64,000 bases of DNA from Bacteroidota bacterium (GTDB lineage Bacteria; Bacteroidota; Bacteroidia; Cytophagales; Cytophagaceae): positions 220,941 through 284,940 of the forward strand of contig JAEWYS010000015.1 in assembly GCA_023458555.1 (NCBI GenBank). Reading direction: 5' to 3'. Below, piece after piece: positions 42,830-51,557 of the stretch (positions are counted from its first letter, which is position 1; the number at the start of each line of letters is the position of its first letter). The translations under genes and the position numbers were made by a program. The notes under the pieces were generated by a model. It saw nothing but the letters and a program-made list of their open reading frames with translations. It had not been told where the DNA came from and did no database searches.

Positions 42830-43585
42830 ATGATAGAGGTTCGTAACTTGAATAAGCGGTTTGGAGAAAAGGTCGTTCTCAACGAAGTCAGTGGGGTTTT
42901 TCACCAGGGCAAGACCAATCTCATCATCGGAGCCAGTGGTACAGGTAAAAGTGTTTTGCTGAAAAGCATGGTAGGGCTTATTCCGCCGGATTCCGGGTTG
43001 GTGGCCTATGATGGCCGTGATTTTACCAACGGTTCACTTGAAACGAAGCAGGAAATTCGCCGGGAGATAGGTATGCTTTTTCAGGGCAGCGCACTGTTTG
43101 ATTCAAAGAACGTAGAAGAAAATGTGATGTTTCCACTGGATATGATGACCAGAATGTCCAGAGAGGAAAAACTGGAGCGTGTCAACTTTTGCCTCAAACG
43201 GGTTGGCCTTGAAAACGTCAATCGGCTGATGCCTTCTGAAATCAGCGGGGGTATGCAGAAACGGGTCGGAATTGCCAGAGCTATTGCGCTTAATTCCAGA
43301 TATCTGTTTTGCGATGAGCCCAATTCCGGACTGGACCCCCAGACGGCCATTCTGATTGACAGCCTTATTCGTGAAATTACCGAAGAATATAATATCACCA
43401 CCGTAGTGGTTACCCATGACATGAACTCCGTACTGGAGATCGGAGATCATATCATGTTTATGTATAAAGGAGAAAAAGTCTGGGAAGGCTCCAATAAGGA
43501 CATACTGGATACCGATGTCAAATCCTTGCAGGATTTTATTTTTGCCAGCAAGCTGATCCGTGATTTTAAGCAGAACTCTTTTTAG
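42830..43585 (+). CDS. mlaF: MlaF-family ABC transporter ATP-binding protein
   Basis: The ATPase driving lipid movement with MlaE. The 251 residues show Walker A GASGTGKS (34-41), Q-loop FQGSALFD, signature SGGMQKR and Walker B YLFCDEPNSGLD with the H-loop VVTHDMNS. The length is typical. Its stop codon overlaps the stop of the convergent tyrA gene by 4 bases, so the two transcripts meet tail to tail. The 5-prime neighbour mlaE is in the same operon. Confidence 0.95.
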   Translation: MIEVRNLNKRFGEKVVLNEVSGVFHQGKTNLIIGASGTGKSVLLKSMVGLIPPDSGLVAYDGRDFTNGSLETKQEIRREIGMLFQGSALFDSKNVEENVMFPLDMMTRMSREEKLERVNFCLKRVGLENVNRLMPSEISGGMQKRVGIARAIALNSRYLFCDEPNSGLDPQTAILIDSLIREITEEYNITTVVVTHDMNSVLEIGDHIMFMYKGEKVWEGSNKDILDTDVKSLQDFIFASKLIRDFKQNSF

Positions 43586-44325
43586 CCGCCGTTGGGCGAT
43601 GCATTCAGCATATCATTGAGTCTGGTAAGCTGGCTGATAAATTTCTCGCGAACTTCCCTTGCAAAGGGATTTTCCAGCTCAATCGTCAGGAAAAGATCCA
43701 TGGAATCCTTGCCGAGATTGCGTTTTATATCAAGCAGGTATTGATAAGCCGGTGTTTTTTGTTCCACGTCCGGGATATCCATTTCATTGATCGATCGTCC
43801 GATAAAATGTGTCAGCGCCTGCACATAAGCCATCTGCTGATCATGCAGCTCCGGAGTTCTTTCCAGTACATTAAGCTTCAGATGTGAGGAAAAGAACCGG
43901 CTGATGCTGTTTTTGCGCTTGCTCCTCACCGGACATATCACCATGTTCAGGCCCTGAATACCGTTTTTTCCGCTTTGAGGACCAAACAAAGGATGTCCGC
44001 CGACAATCTCTGTAGTGGATGGCAGGTATTTTTCCATCAGGCGGACAGGTTTCACCTTGACGGATGATACATCCATTACGATAGCGTTTGGATTGATAAT
44101 ATCCTTGATTTCGAGCAAAAGGGATTCCAGAAACTGAACCGGAACAGCCAGTACAACGATGTCTTTTTTTACAACATCTTCCAGGCTTGTCCATGTTACA
44201 CCAAGTGCTCTGGCTTCCTGCGCATAGTCTACCTGATCATAGGCAGAAATATTAAAATACGGGGTTAAAAACTTTACGATGAATTGTCCGAAATTACCGA
44301 ACCCGATAAGTCCTATCTGATGCAT
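43582..44325 (-). CDS. tyrA: Prephenate dehydrogenase
   Basis: Oxidative decarboxylation of prephenate (or arogenate) in tyrosine synthesis. The 247-residue protein has the NAD-binding motif GLIGFGNFGQF, LAVPVQFLE, DVSSVKVKPV and EIVGGHPLFGPQSG, the last being the prephenate-binding loop with its conserved His. The C-terminal all-helical dimer domain is present but short. There is no fused chorismate mutase or ACT domain, so feedback control by tyrosine may be absent. It converges with mlaF with a 4-base overlap. Confidence 0.92.
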   Translation of the reverse strand: MHQIGLIGFGNFGQFIVKFLTPYFNISAYDQVDYAQEARALGVTWTSLEDVVKKDIVVLAVPVQFLESLLLEIKDIINPNAIVMDVSSVKVKPVRLMEKYLPSTTEIVGGHPLFGPQSGKNGIQGLNMVICPVRSKRKNSISRFFSSHLKLNVLERTPELHDQQMAYVQALTHFIGRSINEMDIPDVEQKTPAYQYLLDIKRNLGKDSMDLFLTIELENPFAREVREKFISQLTRLNDMLNASPNGG

Positions 44326-44560
44326 TAGGGTAGAATAAAAATATTAAACAAAATAGGCTAATTTGTACATTGTATACAAACTTTTGCCTTTTATTATTTC
44401 AACAACGGAGGGGAAAGCCATTGTTTCGGATTAGTACGAAAGGTGTAAAGTTTAGTTGTCGGTATCCTCTTTTTATGGTGTTTATATTGAATGTATTAAA
44501 GGATATGCTGAAGCTCTGTGCTTTATAGTCAAAGCAGAAAAGTATGGAAATGTAATACGA

Positions 44561-44568
44561 TATATTTG
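44561..44568 (+). promoter_or_regulatory. Putative -7 element of the ArsC-like gene
   Basis: TATATTTG matches TAnnTTTG and lies 34 bases upstream of the ATG at 44603. No TTG is found at the -33 distance, so only the -7 part is supported. Confidence 0.4.
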
Positions 44569-44602
44569 GTATCTTGCGGCTTTTAATAAAATCTGAATAT
44601 TC

Positions 44603-44959
44603 ATGAAGAAGCTGTGTGTATACGGAATCCGAAACTGTGATACGATAAAGAAAACCCTTGTATGGCTTTCCGGCCATCAGATCGAATATCACTTTCATGA
44701 TTATAAAAAGGAAGGGATCAGCCTTGAAAAACTGAATCAGTGGGCAGATCAGGTAGGCTGGGAAGTGCTGCTCAACAAAAAGGGAACCACCTGGAAAAAG
44801 CTGGATGAGCCTGTGAAGGAAAAAGTGAACGATCAGGAAGCGGCGACCAGGCTTATGAATGAGTATACAAGCCTGATCAGGCGACCGGTAATTGAGCTGA
44901 ACAATGCTGTTCTTGCCGTGGGATTTGACGAAAGCGGGCTTCAGAAAAAGCTACTCTGA
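44603..44959 (+). CDS. ArsC/Spx-like thioredoxin-fold protein
   Basis: A 118-residue protein of the arsenate-reductase-like family (YffB/Spx type). It opens MKKLCVYGIRNCDTIKKTLVWL with the active-site Cys12 in NCDT. Later conserved blocks are LNKKGTTWKKLDEP and LIRRPVIELNNAVLAVGFDE. Most chromosomal proteins with the NCDT motif are not true arsenate reductases. No ars genes are adjacent. It is probably a redox or regulatory protein. Confidence 0.88.
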   Translation: MKKLCVYGIRNCDTIKKTLVWLSGHQIEYHFHDYKKEGISLEKLNQWADQVGWEVLLNKKGTTWKKLDEPVKEKVNDQEAATRLMNEYTSLIRRPVIELNNAVLAVGFDESGLQKKLL

Positions 44960-44999
44960 TACAGGAGCTGCTGCGGATATGGTTTGAAGGAAGCAGCTT

Positions 45000-45045
45000 A
45001 AAGCCCAATGTTTCAAAGATTGCAGCGGAGAGAGAATTGGGCTTT
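45000..45045. repeat. 10-bp inverted repeat between the ArsC-like gene and the propeller kinase
   Basis: AAAGCCCAAT (45000-45009) and ATTGGGCTTT (45036-45045) are perfect inverted copies separated by 26 bases. The location between convergent transcripts suits a bidirectional terminator, but no T-run follows and the loop is long. A regulatory or residual repeat is equally possible. Confidence 0.4.
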
Positions 45046-45223
45046 GGTAGCCTTAGCCCGCTACCTGTTTGTTGCCTGAGGCTCTCCTATGTAAACAGAT
45101 CCCCGGAAAAGCAGAAATCGAACCAATTTTTACGTAGGATAACATTTCATAGCCACCAGCTATGTAATGAGTAATTATCCGATGCGCAGGTGCCTGATTT
45201 TGTTATTGAATTTGTATAGCTGC

Positions 45224-48200
45224 TCACCCTGTCCGGTTTTCAGACTCCTCGCTTTGGCTTTCGGGCAGATGTACTTCAAATACAGACCCAGCTCCCACTT
45301 CACTGGTGATTTTCAGAAAGCCACCGTTGGCTTCGGCAAAATCCTTGCAGACTACCAGTCCCAGGCCGGAGCCTGCCTCGCCCTGAGTGCCTTCTTTGGA
45401 ATAATGGCCCTGCATGACTGCTTCCAGCGTGTCATGGTCCATACCGATACCATTATCCCTGATTTCGATCTTTATCATTCGGGCGGCTGTACGTTCGGTG
45501 CTCAGTCTGATCACTCCACCGTTTTCAGTAAATTTGATGGCATTCGCCAGTATGTTTCGGAGAATGGTTTCTACCATATCCTTATCAGCCAGGATATGCA
45601 GATCTTCTTTGTTTTTATGATATTCGATGCGAATACTTTTCCCTTTGGCCTGCAGGTCAACCACATCAATATTTTTCTGTATGATTTCGTCTGCTACCAT
45701 CCGGGTACTAACCGGTATCAGACTATGATTGTGCAGACGAGCCCAGGTAAAAAGCGTGCTGACCAGCCCGCTCAGGGATTTGGATGCTTTATTGAGCTGT
45801 GACAGGGCTTCCAGCTTATCTTCTTCCGAAAAGCGGGAAAAATGCTTTAATACCATTGATGAAAGCGCTTCCACGCTGTTAGCCGGCCCTCTCAGGTCGT
45901 GCGACACGATGGAAAACAGCTTGTCTTTGGTCAGATTGGAACGGTTAAGCTCTGCATTCTTGTGTTTTAATTCGGCTGTTCGGATAGCTACTGTTTCTTC
46001 CAGATCCCTGCGATGCCTCCGTGCGGCTATGGTTCTTAGAACGACCAGAAGCAACAGGCCCCCGGCGATTACAAGGGTTGCCAGCGTTTTGAAAAGCAGC
46101 GTATCCCACCAGGGTGGCAGTACGGTGAGGGTAAGCTGTATCCCTTCCTGATTCCATTTGCCGTGATTGTTGGTTGCCTTTACTCTGAATATATAAGTGC
46201 CGGCCGGAAGATTGGTATAGGTAGCCTGCCGCTGGCTTGGATCCGTATGCACCCAGTCGGCGTCAAAGCCTTCGAGCATATAGGCATAGCGGCTTTTGAG
46301 CGGGGCCGAATACTCCAGTGCGGCAAACTCAAATGCTACCATATAGTCTTCGTGCGTGAGTGTAAGCTCTTTTGTCTGATCAACAGGCTGCTTCAGATAG
46401 ATGCGGCCTTTGCGCTTTTCGCCCGGCTTTACCTCACGGTTGGCTATCTTAAGCGCTGTGAGCAGCACGACAGGTTCCTGTTCGTTAAACAGAATGCTGT
46501 CCGGATGAAATGCCACAAAACCATCTACCGATCCGAAATACATGTAACCGTTGCGATCCTTAAAGGAAGCGCCATACGTAAATTCATTGGAGATCAGACC
46601 ATCATATATATTAAAATTGCGAATCTCTCCGGAGACAGGATTCAGCCGGGAGATTCCGTTTTCTGTGCTGATCCACAAATTGCCCCGTGTATCGTTTTCG
46701 ATACCGAACACCGAATTGCCTGCCAGACCTTCGTCGGTAGTATATGTCCGAAAAATTCTTTTTTCTTCGTCCCTGAGCTGGCTTACTCCTCCGTTGGACA
46801 AACCTACCCAGAGTGTACCGTTAATCTCTTTGATCTCATTGATATTGTTTGATTTTAGTCCCTGGGCTGTCCTGAGATTAAACGGGATAAAACGATCGTT
46901 TTTTTCATCATACAGAGCCAGACCACTGACTTCCGATCCTATCCACATGCGGTCTTTACTGTCTCTGAATACCACATGTACCGAACCGGGCGGCAACTGT
47001 TCCGGGCCGTCGCTCCGGATATGTCGAAAAGTGCCGGTAGCCGGCTGATAGATATCCAGGGCATTGTCCATCAGTCCCAGCCACAATTGCCCGTGACGGT
47101 CTCCGCAGATTGACCAGACGCTTGGTTTGCTCAGGCTGTGCAGAGTATCGGTTTCGCTGGCATGAAAAGCTTTCAGTCCGGATTTACTTTTGAGGCAGAC
47201 TCCGCTTCCGTAGCTGCCCATCCAGAGTTGTCCTGCCGGATCGCGGTACAATGACTTGATGATGTCAAAGCAGGTCTCTTCTCTGGCTTTGCTGAAGTTT
47301 TTGAGTGTTTTGCTTTGAGGATCAAAAAGATCCAGTCCGCCGCCATCGGTCCCGATCCATACCATGTCATTGTCTGCCTGTTCGAAGGCCAGCACCGATT
47401 TTACATTGAGCTCGTAGGCCGAAGATTTGTTTGTAAAGCTGCGAAAGAAACGTTTCTGCTTTTTATACTGACTGATTCCTGCTCCGTAGGTTCCCAGCCA
47501 CAGAATACCGGGCTCGGTTTCATAGATACAGGACACCACATCCGAACTTAATGATTTGTTGTCTGAGGGATCATGACGACTGAATATAAACTGATCAGTT
47601 TCGGGTAGATATTGACCAAGACCTCCTCCATTGGTAGCAAGCCATACAATTCCTTCGCTGTCTTCATAAATAGCCAGAATGGTATTGGATGTGATACGCT
47701 TGTTTTCGAATGTATAATGTATGAATTCGCCCGAATTGGTATTGAGCCGGTAGACTCCCTCCGATTCCGTACCTATCCAGAGATTGCTTTTACTATCGTA
47801 TAGCAGCACACCACCTTTATTGAGCAGTATCTGATTCTGCATATGATTCGAAAACCTGAAAAATTCATATTGTTTTGACAGGGTATCAAATACACCGATC
47901 TTGTTGCCGGGGCCATAAAGCAGCAGCTTGCCATTATTGTCCGGTACTATGGAAGATACATAGGCAGGCGCAGCTCCGGATTGCTGCCCGGTAAATGAGA
48001 AATGCTGAAAGTGCTCCGTCTCAGGATCGAAACGGTCAAAACCATCCCAGGTGCCGATCCATACAATTCCTTCAGAGTCCTGCACAGCGGTAAGAATATT
48101 GTTGTTATGCAGAGCGTTTTTGCCCGGAATACTTTTGTACCTTCTGAATAATTCTGTGTTGGGATCATATATGCAAAACCCCGAAAAATAGGTGCCGATC

Positions 48201-48547
48201 AGGAGCTTGCCATTATCGAGCCGTAGCAGAAAGCGTATGTAGTTGTCACTGAGAGAAAGTGAATCGAGCGGATCATATATGTAATTACGAAAGCTGTATC
48301 CATCATACCGGACAAGACCGTTTCGGGTCCCAAACCACATGAACCCCCTGTTGTCCTGTACTATCGCGGAAACCGAATTGGAAGGCAAGCCGTCCAGTCG
48401 GGACACTCTGTCAAATTCTGTTAATTGCCCTTTTACACTGACCGATAAAAAGAACAGTATCACAAAGCAGCCCCAGTACAGAAGCAAATAACTTTTTTTC
48501 AATAAGATATGCAGAGAAAATAAAGGATGTTTATAAATAAATAGCAA
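45224..48547 (-). CDS. Propeller-type sensor histidine kinase (two Reg_prop blades set, Y_Y_Y, HisKA)
   Basis: A 1,107-residue membrane sensor kinase of the hybrid-two-component-like class. A signal/anchor (about 17-40) is followed by two seven-bladed propellers (about 45-690) with repeated DNRGFMWFGT and DSEGIVWIGT motifs, a Y_Y_Y domain (about 730-810), a membrane helix (819-838), the DHp helix with His883 in FSIVSHDLRGPAN and an HATPase domain (about 970-1095, LRNILANAIKFTENGG, DNGIGM, GSGLGLVVCKDF). The usual receiver plus AraC domains of Bacteroides HTCS are absent: the protein ends just after the ATPase. No response regulator adjoins it. It may sense oligosaccharides or other ligands for the surface block. 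Confidence 0.92.
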   Translation of the reverse strand: MLFIYKHPLFSLHILLKKSYLLLYWGCFVILFFLSVSVKGQLTEFDRVSRLDGLPSNSVSAIVQDNRGFMWFGTRNGLVRYDGYSFRNYIYDPLDSLSLSDNYIRFLLRLDNGKLLIGTYFSGFCIYDPNTELFRRYKSIPGKNALHNNNILTAVQDSEGIVWIGTWDGFDRFDPETEHFQHFSFTGQQSGAAPAYVSSIVPDNNGKLLLYGPGNKIGVFDTLSKQYEFFRFSNHMQNQILLNKGGVLLYDSKSNLWIGTESEGVYRLNTNSGEFIHYTFENKRITSNTILAIYEDSEGIVWLATNGGGLGQYLPETDQFIFSRHDPSDNKSLSSDVVSCIYETEPGILWLGTYGAGISQYKKQKRFFRSFTNKSSAYELNVKSVLAFEQADNDMVWIGTDGGGLDLFDPQSKTLKNFSKAREETCFDIIKSLYRDPAGQLWMGSYGSGVCLKSKSGLKAFHASETDTLHSLSKPSVWSICGDRHGQLWLGLMDNALDIYQPATGTFRHIRSDGPEQLPPGSVHVVFRDSKDRMWIGSEVSGLALYDEKNDRFIPFNLRTAQGLKSNNINEIKEINGTLWVGLSNGGVSQLRDEEKRIFRTYTTDEGLAGNSVFGIENDTRGNLWISTENGISRLNPVSGEIRNFNIYDGLISNEFTYGASFKDRNGYMYFGSVDGFVAFHPDSILFNEQEPVVLLTALKIANREVKPGEKRKGRIYLKQPVDQTKELTLTHEDYMVAFEFAALEYSAPLKSRYAYMLEGFDADWVHTDPSQRQATYTNLPAGTYIFRVKATNNHGKWNQEGIQLTLTVLPPWWDTLLFKTLATLVIAGGLLLLVVLRTIAARRHRRDLEETVAIRTAELKHKNAELNRSNLTKDKLFSIVSHDLRGPANSVEALSSMVLKHFSRFSEEDKLEALSQLNKASKSLSGLVSTLFTWARLHNHSLIPVSTRMVADEIIQKNIDVVDLQAKGKSIRIEYHKNKEDLHILADKDMVETILRNILANAIKFTENGGVIRLSTERTAARMIKIEIRDNGIGMDHDTLEAVMQGHYSKEGTQGEAGSGLGLVVCKDFAEANGGFLKITSEVGAGSVFEVHLPESQSEESENRTG

Positions 48548-48971
48548 TCAAATTTATAAACCGAAAATAGTAAAAAAAATGTACCTGCCCAAGAATCCTA
48601 AAAGTAAAGGGGGCAAAAATATTTTCATCCTGCTTCATGCCGGAGAGTAATGGCAAGGTTCAGATATATAGAGCTATTGCGAGAGATCGGGCAGATTTAT
48701 ATCATATTCAGTTTGCCGGACAATGAGACTGGTATCATTGTCAATTACTTCATTCCCGAAGTATTTTCTATAGTATTTAATGATAATTTATGTGTTAAAA
48801 TATTGTATTTCAAATTTTTGATAAGAAAAGAAGGGCGGCATGTAGCCCCTGGTCTTCTTTGTTTTAAAGACGGATTATAAATCCTGGAATAAATGTTTTT
48901 GGATACTGGATCTGAAACAACCGGAATTATAGTATATTTTGCCGGAATACTTCGGACCGCATTTTCTTCCT
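48548..48971. other. Non-coding region upstream of the propeller kinase
   Basis: No gene is supported in these 424 bp. CAAAAATA at 48615-48622 reads TATTTTTG on the minus strand, a possible -7 element about 70 bases upstream of the kinase start. A 76-codon open frame on the plus strand has no family features. Confidence 0.45.
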
Positions 48972-51416
48972 CTATTCTATAATCAATTTGGACGTGCTTT
49001 TATGTAATCCGTCAGAACAATCTACGATGTAAAGACCCGGAGCAAAGTCACTCACATCAATGATCAGATCTTTTTGCTTCTGTACTTTTCTGGTATGCAG
49101 CAGGCTTCCATTGGACTGATATATCTTGATTTCTCCGGAAAAATCAGAACTCGCCCATTGAAGCCGGACTTTGCCAGACGCAGGGTTTGGCGAAAGTTTT
49201 ATAGGATTGGCCATAAATCGGGAATAGGAAGTTGGGAAATCCGGAGCTTCATTTTCATCAATCTGCAGCAAATAGGTGATCAGTTGCTCTATTTCTTTTT
49301 CGCTGAACCTTGTCAGATCTCCGTGCTTTTTGTCCGGATTCTTTGTAATCAGTACATCTCGAAGGGTAGCGGCAGACCCGTCATGGAGATAAGGCGCGGT
49401 TTCCCATATACCTTTGAGTGTAGGAGTAGCAATACCGGTAAGGGAAGTATTTCTGCGTTTTCCTGATGAAGGCGAGATTGTACCCACATCATGAAAAGCT
49501 CCGGATATCCTGTCGGTAAAAGCACCTCCGGAGTGGCAGCTTCCGCAATCTGCCCGGACAAAGATGATTTTTCCTTCCACAGCATCCTGTGTCAGACTTC
49601 CGTCCGGATTTCTGTAAGGACTGGGTGGTACTTTGTCTAACGAATGCACATAGGCAGCCAGGGCATCAAGTTCGCGGCTCAGACCTGATTTAGGATCACC
49701 CAGAGGGTCACTCACAGTGCCTTTATAGAAAAGTGAATCGGGCAAAAAGCCACGACCGCCAAATTCGTTTCTGATATCATTTTCGAAATCCTGAATTTCA
49801 TCAAAATTGGCGGTCCAGTGGACATTACCCATACCTGTACCGGCTCTGCCATGAAGACTGTGCGTATTACGTAACCCCTCACCCCGTTCTGTAAAATCCC
49901 AGACTCTTTCATCGCTTCCACCGTCCAGGTGGCAGGTGGCGCAACTTATATATCCGGCAAACGTCATGCGCTCATCATCTGCGTTGTAGAATATCTGTTT
50001 GCCAAGCAGTACTTCCGGGGCCAGTACTTCTGTATTGATGGTTCGGATAGTCGCTTGTACCACTGGTACAAAGTTGTTGGACAGAATAATATTTTCCGTA
50101 TTGAATACCCGGACTGTACGCGACATAAAGTTGTGCACATAAAGTCTGGTGCCGTTTGGATTGAATACTAAACCCTGAGGTGCCAGCCCTGTAGTATCGA
50201 GCAAGCCCAAACGTGCGTTGGTAGCCACATCAATCATCGAAATTTTATTATTCCCCTGCAGGGCGACAAAGGCGATATTGCCATATGGGCTGAATTCAAC
50301 CGCACAAGCCATATCGGCATCGTTGATGTCGGTTCTGAAAGTCCGGGCTTCCTTTCCTTCGGCAAGATCAATTCTGGAAACTATGGTGCGTACCGTATTG
50401 TCAAATGTGAGATCATTTCCATCCCTGAGCCGGCCTCTTGCTGTATTGTCCTTTTTGGAAGGAATCCAGGCCTGGGAACCATCCGGACTGATAGTAACAG
50501 TTGAGATATAGTTGGGTACACCGCGTCCCCGGTCTTCGAAATCCGGCGTTTCATCAAATGCCAGTTCAACCTCTTTGTCCACTTGCATGGATACGGCATC
50601 TACGATCCGGACGACTCCATTGTTTTCCGGTGAAATAAACTGAGTGACCAGTAGCTTGCTTCCGTCTGAGGTAATGGCTATTCCTCTGGGAAACCGGCCG
50701 ACATCCAGTCGTTGAATCACCTGCCTGGTATCGACATGTATTTTCAGGAGTGTTCCTGTACCCTGAAGCGTGATATAACAAAATTCTTTCCGGGGATCGA
50801 AACATATGCCAAAAGGCTTGGAACCGTAAGGCAGCTCAATGGTTTCCGATACGATTCCGTTATGGCTAACTACTGAAATACTGGCATCGCGCTCGCTGGC
50901 CACCCAGACATTACCCTCATCATCGAGCGCCAGAGTCCGCGGCTGCCTGCCAACCTTAATCTCCCGCAGCAACACATTTTTTTCCATGTCAATGCATGAT
51001 ACCGAGTTATTGTCCTGATTAACTACCCAGACATGATTTCGTAATGTATCCATGCATATTGTCGAAGATCTGGAAGGCGAAAGGGTAGTGACCGGATTGT
51101 ATACGGTCTGAGTAACTGTAACCGGAATATCCTCACCCTGAATTCTGGCAAAAACCTGATAAACTCCCGGTTCGGCGTATCGGTGAGTTGCTGTAAGGCT
51201 TTTTCTGTACCTTCCCAACCCGCTACCATCGCCAAAATCCCAGGCAATCATTGGAATGTCATCGTCAGAGGATGCCGCTTTGATCGTATAGGTCACCAGC
51301 TCCCCTACCTGCACCGGCATATTCTGGCTGAGCTCAAATGCAGCCTGCTTTTTCCATAACGTATGCCCATAGAGTAATAAATACAAAAGAGCTGAAACTG
51401 TGATTCGCGCAAGCAT
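48972..51416 (-). CDS. T9SS-exported PKD / beta-propeller / di-haem cytochrome c peroxidase fusion
   Basis: An 814-residue exported protein. After a signal peptide (about 1-25) come a PKD domain (27-105, AWDFGDGSG, HRYAEPGVYQVFA), a YVTN-type beta-propeller (about 113-445, repeated NVWVASERDASISVV and GTRLYVHNFMSRTV), and a cytochrome-c-peroxidase/MauG-like di-haem region (about 465-720) with haem motifs CATCH (492-496) and CGSCH (624-628). A T9SS sorting domain ends it (about 738-814, LSPNPASGKVRL to STSKLIIE). It probably works as a surface-attached redox enzyme or electron-transfer protein. Haem must be attached in the periplasm before passage through the outer membrane. Confidence 0.88.
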   Translation of the reverse strand: MLARITVSALLYLLLYGHTLWKKQAAFELSQNMPVQVGELVTYTIKAASSDDDIPMIAWDFGDGSGLGRYRKSLTATHRYAEPGVYQVFARIQGEDIPVTVTQTVYNPVTTLSPSRSSTICMDTLRNHVWVVNQDNNSVSCIDMEKNVLLREIKVGRQPRTLALDDEGNVWVASERDASISVVSHNGIVSETIELPYGSKPFGICFDPRKEFCYITLQGTGTLLKIHVDTRQVIQRLDVGRFPRGIAITSDGSKLLVTQFISPENNGVVRIVDAVSMQVDKEVELAFDETPDFEDRGRGVPNYISTVTISPDGSQAWIPSKKDNTARGRLRDGNDLTFDNTVRTIVSRIDLAEGKEARTFRTDINDADMACAVEFSPYGNIAFVALQGNNKISMIDVATNARLGLLDTTGLAPQGLVFNPNGTRLYVHNFMSRTVRVFNTENIILSNNFVPVVQATIRTINTEVLAPEVLLGKQIFYNADDERMTFAGYISCATCHLDGGSDERVWDFTERGEGLRNTHSLHGRAGTGMGNVHWTANFDEIQDFENDIRNEFGGRGFLPDSLFYKGTVSDPLGDPKSGLSRELDALAAYVHSLDKVPPSPYRNPDGSLTQDAVEGKIIFVRADCGSCHSGGAFTDRISGAFHDVGTISPSSGKRRNTSLTGIATPTLKGIWETAPYLHDGSAATLRDVLITKNPDKKHGDLTRFSEKEIEQLITYLLQIDENEAPDFPTSYSRFMANPIKLSPNPASGKVRLQWASSDFSGEIKIYQSNGSLLHTRKVQKQKDLIIDVSDFAPGLYIVDCSDGLHKSTSKLIIE

Positions 51417-51524
51417 AGTTGTATAAATAAGTATCGAATAATCGGACCGGTTTATAATTTCATCCTATACATCAGCGGCAGTAAAAAACAGCCCCTCAAA
51501 GTCAACGTATATGGATAGTAAAGA

Positions 51525-51546
51525 GAGACGGGGCTTTTCCCGTCTC
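51525..51546 (-). terminator. Hairpin after the LVIVD/CBM protein gene
   Basis: GAGACGGG and CCCGTCTC form a perfect 8-bp stem with a 6-nt loop, 12 bases past the stop of the 943-residue protein. On the minus strand TCTTTACTATCC follows, only partly U-rich. It may stop or attenuate transcription into the peroxidase fusion gene. Confidence 0.55.
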
Positions 51547-51557
51547 CTTCGCTTCGT

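Noticed and set aside
44399..44698. 99-codon minus-strand frame overlapping the ArsC-like gene start
   Set aside because: It covers the promoter and start of a clear plus-strand gene and shows no domain.
44963..44998. AGCTGCT/AGCAGCT hairpin just after the ArsC-like gene as a terminator
   Set aside because: The stem is short, the loop is over 20 bases and no T-run follows.
48650..48880. 76-codon plus-strand frame in the gap upstream of the propeller kinase
   Set aside because: No family features and unusual composition; the gap is better explained as promoter DNA.
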